Positions 57,381 through 64,000 of a stretch of 64,000 nt of DNA are shown piece by piece. The notes below the pieces were generated by a model. The model saw only the letters and a list, made by a program, of their open reading frames with translations, did no database searches and was not told where the DNA came from. The stretch spans positions 124,001 through 188,000 of the forward strand of contig JAIQDT010001648.1 in the NCBI GenBank assembly GCA_021521415.1. The letters are read 5' to 3'. Each line of letters opens with the position of its first letter. Position 1 is the first letter of the stretch. A program made the position numbers and the translations under genes. The DNA comes from Bidens hawaiensis. Its lineage: Eukaryota > Streptophyta > Magnoliopsida > Asterales > Asteraceae.

Positions 57381-59480
57381 CTAATTTTCTTCGCTACCCG
57401 ATCCCGAGCTATTTCTTAGGTAATCGTCGTACGCGGCTTCTTCATCGATCATTGGTTGAGTGTGTCCTTCATTGACCTCGTCTTCATACAAGCCCGCTTC
57501 ATACTCCATTTCCCCCTCGAGTGAGCGTTGATGTTGTGCCCTATCTAAAGAGTCCAAGTAATCCTTGTAGCAAATCGACATCTCTATAGCTGGTGGAGTG
57601 AGTCGAGTCCTCCTAATCGATATAACCCTGCCAGAAACAGAAAAAGCAGACTCCGAAGCTACCGTGGAAGCTTGGACCGTTAGTAAATCTTTGGCCATGG
57701 CGGCGAGGATCGGAAACTCATCCTCCTTACCTCTCCACCAAGCCAGCAAATCAAGACTTCTAAATTCATCCGGAGTCATGTGTTTCACAAAGTTGGTACC
57801 ACCATACCTTCCAAGTTCACTGCTTGGGGTGTTTACCTTTTGACGTTTACCGGCGTCTTCCCAAATCATGTAGTACATCCCCATTTCAAGGTCGGTTTGG
57901 GATTGGGATTGGGCAACAGCTCTTAACGAGTCATGAATTTGGGAAGACGACCCGTATTTTGTAAGGTAGACATCATACATGTTTGACAATGTGGTGTTGA
58001 AAGCATTCTTTAAAGTTTGGCTATAATAGGGGTTTTGATCGTCTTTTAACTCTAGCTCATCACAAATTTTTTCTATTAAAGCTTCAACACCACCAACATT
58101 GATGCAAGGGTTTAACGCAGCAGCACATGTCAAAACAGCGGGTAGTTCTTGAAAATATTTTCTAAATTTTTCTTTCATTTTTACACCCATATCAAAATAA
58201 GGTGCACCCCTACAATGAAGTTCACTCAACTTTGTGCACATGACAGCAATTTTTGTTTAAGCAATGGGGCTTGTTGGATAGTAAACCCCGGATAAACTAG
58301 TTGTGCAAGATTTAAAAATTTGAAGGACCTCCGTAACGATCTCAATCAATAACCAGTTTCTAGGATCGTACGGTGCACATTTACCCCTACTTGACAAAAT
58401 TTGATGAAACGCAATTAATGATTCTTTTTGTTGGATGGCTTTCTCAAACATATTACAAGTCGAGTTCCATCTTGTTGGACAATCCCAATTTGGCCCCAAC
58501 CATTGACAATTAGCTTCTACACAAAATTTTTTGTATCTTGAAAATGTTTTATTGTTGCTAAAAACATCTCGTAACATTCTTTTAAAATTGTTTCTTTGCG
58601 TTTCGATCACGTTTAACCCATCTTGCACGGCCAAGTTGATAATATGTGCAATGCATCGGCTATGAAAAAACGCTCCATCACAAATAGGTTTATACTTTAA
58701 TTTTAAATGGTCAACCGCGGCCGTATTGTTGGACGCGTTATCAAACGAAATTGAAAAGATTTTATGTTCAATCTTGTATTGTCGAATGACTTTATCCAAG
58801 ATTTTAAAAATATTTCTACTCGTGTGCGGGTAATCAAACAATTGAAACGCAACGGTTCGTTTCATCATTTGCCACGACTCGGGGTCAACCCAATGAGCCG
58901 TCACACAAATGTATGAGTCGGGCGAACCATGAGGTACCGACCACACATCCGTTGTTAAGTTTACACCAGTTTGTAAGTTTGAAAAGTATGAAATTAGTTC
59001 GGATTTAGCGTTTTTCCATGCTTTAAGACAACCTCTTCTAAGGGTCGAACGACTTACGTGTTGGTAGCGTGGTTGAACATAGTTTTGCATCATCTCCGTG
59101 AATTGAGGGTTGTCGAAGTGGTTGAAAGGAAGTGTTTGTTGAATCACAAAGTTTGAAAACTTTTGACGTACCGCTTCAAGGTCGTATGTAAACACCGCTC
59201 CTTGATTCGTCATCTCCGGCTGCGAACTACTTCCCGATTCGTCCTTCAAGGCCTTGCAAAAGGGCCTTTGTACATGCGCTTTTAAAGTGGAGTTTGCATC
59301 TTTGCCATAAAACTTCAAACAATGTTTGCATCGAGCTTTTTGGCTACCGTTAGACATTTCGCATAGGTCGAAATGTTGCCAAACATCATGGTTTCGTTTC
59401 GTGGGGATGACCCGAACGACCGTTTCTCCCGTGTTCGAGGCACCCATGTTGACGGATGAAACAGCACTTTGGGAGGCCAT
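57381..59480 (-). pseudogene. hAT transposase (BED finger, RNase H fold, hATC), one stop
   Basis: Read from ATG at 59480 (MASQSAVSSVNMG). A BED zinc finger at residues about 30-80 has VWQHFDLCE and RCKHCLKFYG. The catalytic RNase H-like region has LTTDVWS (about residue 175) and FSISFDNASNNTAA, then CIAHIINLAVQDG and PTRWNSTCNM. After residue 407 (SPIA) a TAA stop lies at 58257-58259; the same frame continues five codons later into the second part, with AALNPC and the hATC dimerisation block QASTVASESAFSVSGRVI. The frame ends at 57381, about 699 codons in all, a normal size for DAYSLEEPER/RICESLEEPER-type and Ac-like proteins. Apart from that one nonsense codon no damage is visible. Confidence 0.92.
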
Positions 59481-59704
59481 GATAATCGACTACGAAATAA
59501 GAGCGTATGGAGTGGTAATGTGGTATAATTGAGCGTGAGATAACAAAATAATCGCGTATGAAATAAACGTTTAGAGCGTTTGGAGTTGTAAAATCGAGTG
59601 TGATCTAACCAATACCCAACCTAAACTATATATAGATGTTTGTGGGGGTAAAATGGTAAAAAAAAAAAACGGTCAAAAAAAAAAACGGGCATATAGCCGT
59701 TATA

Positions 59705-60005
59705 CAACATTCAAAAACCGGTTTTTAACCGGTTAACCGGTTATGGAGAAACCGGTTAACCGGTTTTTCCACAACGGTCAAAAACCGGTTTTTTTATAAA
59801 CCGGTTAACCGGTTTTTCCATAACCGGTTATTAAAAAAAACCGGTTTTTTCATTAACCGGTTCGTTAACCAGTTTTGGATCTAAAACTTGTAACCGAAAT
59901 ACGAACCGGCGGTTTGTAAACCGGTCAAACCGGTTTTTAAAAAACCGGTTTTCGTAAAAACCGGTTTCCGGTTTAAACCGGCAAACCGGTTCCCCAACCG
60001 GTTTT
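59705..60005. repeat. right subterminal AACCGGTT array
   Basis: Dense AACCGGTT and ACCGGTTTTT words, mirror of 56815-57080. Confidence 0.8.
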
Positions 60006-60620
60006 TTTGACCATCTCTACCTGCAGGACAGCTGTCACCATTCAAGTACTCTCCAAAAGAAGGCTCATGATTCTTACTTGGGGAATACGTGACATATTAA
60101 CCAATGAACAAAGGACACCTGGCCAAGTTGTTATAACCGTGCACATGGCCAGGGTGTGATCCGTCCTATTGATTGGCGACACGTGTCCAGGTTGTTATAC
60201 CCCTGCACATGAGACGTATAGCTCAACCTATCACATCAGGACACGTGTCTAAGCGGTTATCAAAGATCTTCTAGAAGAGGACAGCTGCCCCAATCATCTT
60301 CCATCATCCTTCGGCTATAAATACCTTGTCAAATGGTATGAGATATTCATTCACTGACCTATATTCTGACTACACTTAGTCTATATACTTCAGTACTTTC
60401 TTCATTACGAACGTTACTGATTCTCACGCCGGAGGGTGGTTACAGGAAGACCCCCCCTCTTGTCCTTCCTGTGACGAGACTCACGGTGTCTGTTTTGCAG
60501 GTTCCGGTCACTGGACTTTGGGAAGTTGTACTCATATCCTAGTTATAATTATCATATCCTACCTTGTGGACTCATTGGATCCAGGACCCATACCCGGGGA
60601 GCGGATCCGTGTTTCTTCAA

Positions 60621-60634
60621 TGGCGCCATCCGTG
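60621..60634 (+). promoter_or_regulatory. primer-binding site of gypsy element 2
   Basis: TGGCGCCATCCGTG, identical to the site of gypsy element 1, one base after the LTR end. Confidence 0.85.
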
Positions 60635-60684
60635 ATTTGTGTTAGAACAGCAATTGTTTTCGTTGGTTTTTTGGTTCGTTTGTT

Positions 60685-63600
60685 ATGAGTAAACTTCCTG
60701 AAGGGCCGATGGGAACCCCTGCAACTGATTCACGTGTAACTAACACAGAAGCACCTCCGGGTCTTAGTGTTTTTGCACGTATCACGACTTCAAGTGGCCA
60801 TACTCTTGAGCGAGTCACAGCTCCAGGATCACGGAACATTGACGTAACACCTGGGGGTTTTACCCTAGAAAACATCACAATACCAACCAGTACCCCCCCA
60901 GATATGGGACGGGCCTCGGCACCGGAGGGTTCTAATTTGGGCAACCTTAGACGGATTACGGAAGAAACTCGCCGAAAGCGGTCAGTGTTGGATCTAGAAA
61001 ATGATTCAGGCGACTCTGACAGGGCGAGATCTCACCAACGTAATTCCAGATCCAGAGGAGCCTTAACTCCTGAAGAGTGGCTCCACGTGCAACAACAAAG
61101 TTTGGTGGCTGAATACGAGCGTAGAAAACGTAACGAGCGACTTCACGCCCGCACTTTGGATTATGAGGAATCCCCTAGGGGATCTTCTTCTCCTCCACCA
61201 ACAGTGCGAGGAAGTCAAACCCGTTACAGTCAACAAACGGAATCAGAGTTTGGCGAACTTCCGAGGCTACGTCCTCATCCTCGCATAAATATGCGGATGC
61301 CATCTTACTTAGACGAGTTTGATGACTACGATTCTTCCTACCACCCGGGAGATTACAATATGTATACCGGTGACAGTAGGATGAGTTCTCAGGCAAAAAG
61401 CAGCCGTCCACATGACATAGTCCGCCACACCGAATACCATAGCAATGCGGAACGAGACTTCACCAAACCATATCGCCCCGTAGCTTTCGCCAAAAAATCA
61501 AAATTCATAGCGAGTATTGCCACAACACCTTTTCCTGTTAATGCTAAAATACCTACATCGGTGGGTAAGTATAATGGTATGACTGATCCGAGTGATCATC
61601 TCCAAACCTTTATTGCAGTAGGTGGTGTTAGTGGTTGGACGCTCCCCTATTGGTGTCACATGTTCGCATTGACACTAACAGGGGCAGCAAGAGAATGGTT
61701 CGAAAAGTTACCTAACGGGGAAGTTTCCAGCTGGGACGATTTGGTGAAAAAGTTTTCTCAACAGTTCAGTCAGCAGAAGAAACATACTCGAGATCAATCA
61801 GAAATTTTGGATGTCGTCCGCCGCGACAACGAATCCATAGAAGATTTTATCACCAGGTTCAACGATGAAAGTTTGAACATTGGTGGGATAAGTAAGGACA
61901 TGCTTCGCGGTGCCTTCCGCAAAAACGTCAAATGTGATGATTTAGTCCGCACACTTACTGGCAGGGATGGAATGCCAAAAGAGTGGGACGACTTGATGGT
62001 ATGCTAACACTGAGAAAACATTGAGGAATGGTAACCCGAAGCAAAAATTTAAAGTTGAATTTCAGAATTCGAGACCTATAGACAGGCGAAAGGCCCTATC
62101 TGGTCAAGGCTTCAACCAAGTGCGGAAGTGTCAAAATCATTTGATGCAAGATCCCTCATAGGTAACAAGAACAAAGCAGGGCCCGCAAACCGAGGTCCCA
62201 ACAATTGGACTCCTCTTTCAAATACTCCCGCTGAAATTCTCACTACAGAGAATATAAAATTCAGAAAACCACAGCCACTAACAAGAAGATCATTCTTGGA
62301 TGCTACTAAGCACTGTTCGTATCATGACGACATTGGTCATAATACGAATGAATGTAGAACATTGAAAAATGAAATTGAGACGGCTGTGAAATCTGGAAAA
62401 CTCAAGCACTTAGTGAAAAATGGGAAACCCGATAATGGTAAAACTCCCATTCGGGACAGCCAGGGTCCGAGTAAAAAACAAATCAAAGATTAGAATGTCC
62501 ATATGATACAATGTGGATACAACACAGAGAAAAAGAGGAAAGAGTCTGATGATGAGGAATGGAAGAATGAACCAGTAATCTTCCCGCGAGTCAAAGGGGG
62601 CCCGAACAATAAGAATCCCTTGATCATCACTACTCTCTTCGGGCACTATCATTCTCATTATGTCTTCTTCGACACCGGCAGCACATCAGATATCATGTAT
62701 GAACAATGCTTTGATCAGATTGACGAAGAAGATAAAGAAAGATTGAAACCCATTCACGCTTCAGTATCGGGATTTGGAGGGGAAATAATGCATCCGCGGG
62801 GTGTAATTTCATTTAAAGACCCTGAGCGATGGAATTCATTCGAGGATCAAAGAGGTTGAATTTCTGGTTTTGCCAGCAACATCAAGACATGATATTATTC
62901 TTGGACGAGAAGCGATTATTGATTTCAATGCCCATCCGTCCACGGCACACGGTGCAGTGGGAGTCCCAACTCGTACTGGCATCGCAATAATTCATGTTAA
63001 CAGACACTGCTTCGCAACCGAAAGTTCAAAACCTATCAAGATTCCAAAACAGTCTCTAAGGACTGAATCGGAAAAGTGGGTCTTGAACAAAGATTTCCCC
63101 GATCAAACTGTAACAATTGGACCTGCTATCTCCGAGATAGTACGGACTTTCTTGAAACAGTTATTATCAAAAAATGTCGATGTTTTCGCATGGCAACCTG
63201 CGGACATGACGGGTGTCCCGCGGAACATTGCGGAACATAAACTAAGGGTAAACCCATTCTTTACGCCAATTGTTCAAAAACAACGTAAGATGGGTCCGGA
63301 ACAAACAAAAGCAATGAACGAGCAAGTCCAGGACCTCTTGCAGGCAGGGATTATCCGTCCAATCCGTTACCAAACTTGGGTCGCCAACCCAGTTATCGTC
63401 CCCAAAAGCAATGGGGCATGGCGGATGTGTATAGATTTCAATGATCTAAACAAAGCATGTCCTAAGGATTGTTATCCCTTGTCGGAAATAGATCTCAAAG
63501 TTGATGCTGTGGCACCATTCAAATTCAAGTGCTTCCTGGATGCCTACAAAGGCTACCATCAGATCCGCATGGCAGCAGGCGATGAGGACAAAACAGCATT

Positions 63601-64000
63601 TCGTACCGATCAAGGAACCTTTTGCTATAAAATGATGTCTTTCGGACTGAAAAATGCGGGAGCCACATATCAACGATTGATGGACATAGCGTTTAAAGGT
63701 CAAATTGGCCGAAATTTAGAGGTATATATGGATGATCTCGTAATTAAAAGCATTGAGGAGGATCAGATGTTCAGAGATATCGAAGAGACATTCGACACTT
63801 TGAAGAGTTTCAACATGAAGTTAAATCCGGCCAAATGTTCATTTGGAATGGAAGAAGGAAAGTTTTTGGGAGTGATTGTCACGGATGCGGGCTTCAAAGC
63901 TAATCCAGATAAAGTTCAAGCTATAGCCCGCATGCCTTCCCCGTCCTCCTTCAAGGAAGTTCAGACACTAAATGGTCGACTGGTTGCTTTGAATCGTTTA
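60685..64000 (+). pseudogene. gag-pol of gypsy element 2, degenerate, incomplete
   Basis: Gag opens at ATG 60685 (MSKLPEGPMGTP) and has the capsid block GAAREWFEKLP near 61690. Damage: a one-base shift near 61997 that leads to TAA at 62005-62007, return to the first frame near 62130, TAG at 62491-62493, and another frame change near 62815. The zinc knuckle CSYHDDIGHNTNEC (62313-62356) and protease DTGST (about 62670) are intact. From about 62819 one frame stays open to the window end and contains EFLVLPATSRHDIILGREA, AGIIRPIRYQTWVANPVIV and RT catalytic YMDD at 63724-63735. More decayed in frame than element 1, but its zinc knuckle keeps the Cys that element 1 has lost. Confidence 0.88.

Larger units (their letters stand above)
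56808..60019 (-). mobile_element. near-complete hAT transposon, 3.2 kb
   Basis: Ends TAGAGGTGCACAAACCGG and, on the right, complement TAGAGATGGTCAAAAAAACC. Perfect 8-bp duplication CCTGCAGG. Subterminal zones of 200-300 bp on both sides are arrays of AACCGGTT. It encodes a BED-finger hAT transposase on the minus strand with a single in-frame stop. Inserted into the LTR of gypsy element 2, so younger than that insertion. Confidence 0.95.
56590..60619 (+). repeat. 5' LTR of gypsy element 2, split by a hAT transposon
   Basis: The right boundary is firm: GTTTCTTCA at 60619 followed by A and the PBS. The 3' portion (60260-60500) parallels the LTR of element 1: CGGCTATAAATACC-like TATA, CTCACGCCGGAGGGTGGT and the GTGTCTGTTTTGCAGGT tract. 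The left boundary is uncertain; CACCCGCGGGGCAC repeats at 56627 and 56660 seem to be inside it. Without the inserted hAT the LTR would be about 0.8-1 kb, like its relative. The 3' LTR is beyond the window. Confidence 0.65.
60620..64000 (+). mobile_element. gypsy element 2 (Tat type), internal part, runs off the window
   Basis: Same PBS and domain order as element 1, and pol blocks such as CFLDAYKGYHQI and LKNAGATYQRLMD are nearly the same, so the two are related subfamilies in opposite orientation. RNase H, integrase and the 3' LTR are beyond the right edge. Confidence 0.88.

Noticed and set aside
57598..57843. plus-strand frame within the hAT transposase
   Set aside because: Shadow of the hATC domain coding frame.
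1..64000. tRNA, rRNA or other structured RNA genes
   Set aside because: None seen on either strand by eye; tRNA-like pieces occur only as retroelement primer-binding sites.

Overview
The window reads as nuclear DNA of a flowering plant. Genes carry many short GT-AG introns, intergenic DNA is AT-rich, and retrotransposons, DNA transposons and MITEs are inserted into one another. The dense TAGGGGTGCAAAC-ended elements with GAGCTCG-type interiors, and the protein flavours, suggest a eudicot, probably Asteraceae (inference; not provable from the window alone).

Layout. 1-8.8 kb: a retroelement remnant, a decayed kinase copy (about 0.6-1.0 kb), a foldback element, and an intronless MHK/MAK-like CMGC kinase gene (6253-7230). 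8.9-12.8 kb: an apparently intact 13-exon gene for a plastid membrane protein of the Arabidopsis At5g03900 type. Its 3' UTR is split by a LINE (12853-16472, 16-bp target duplication). 17-22 kb: a Mutator-like element, hAT-type MITEs and another retroelement remnant. 22.1-34.3 kb: a complete 12.2-kb Ty3/gypsy element of the Tat type on the minus strand, with two 1-kb LTRs, gag-pol with several broken key residues, and a five-exon antisense gene. 34.6-37.8 kb: PIF/Harbinger-like elements with a decayed Myb-like ORF, then hAT MITEs. 37.9-44.3 kb: a second At5g03900-like copy without exon 1, its exon 12 split by a 2.6-kb non-coding LTR element. 46.9-51.5 kb: a 10-exon WD40 gene, CIA1/CIAO1 of cytosolic Fe-S assembly. 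52-64 kb: a MULE nested in a hAT MITE, then a second Tat-like gypsy element running off the window, its LTR split by a near-complete 3.2-kb hAT transposon.

Probable host genes are the kinase, the At5g03900-like gene and CIA1. The At5g03900 family carries an 'iron-sulfur cluster biosynthesis' label in plant annotation, so two genes with an Fe-S connection lie close together, one plastid and one cytosolic. This may be chance. Most of the remaining sequence is transposon-derived. Exon boundaries were placed by eye from splice consensus, reading frame and comparison of the two paralogues.
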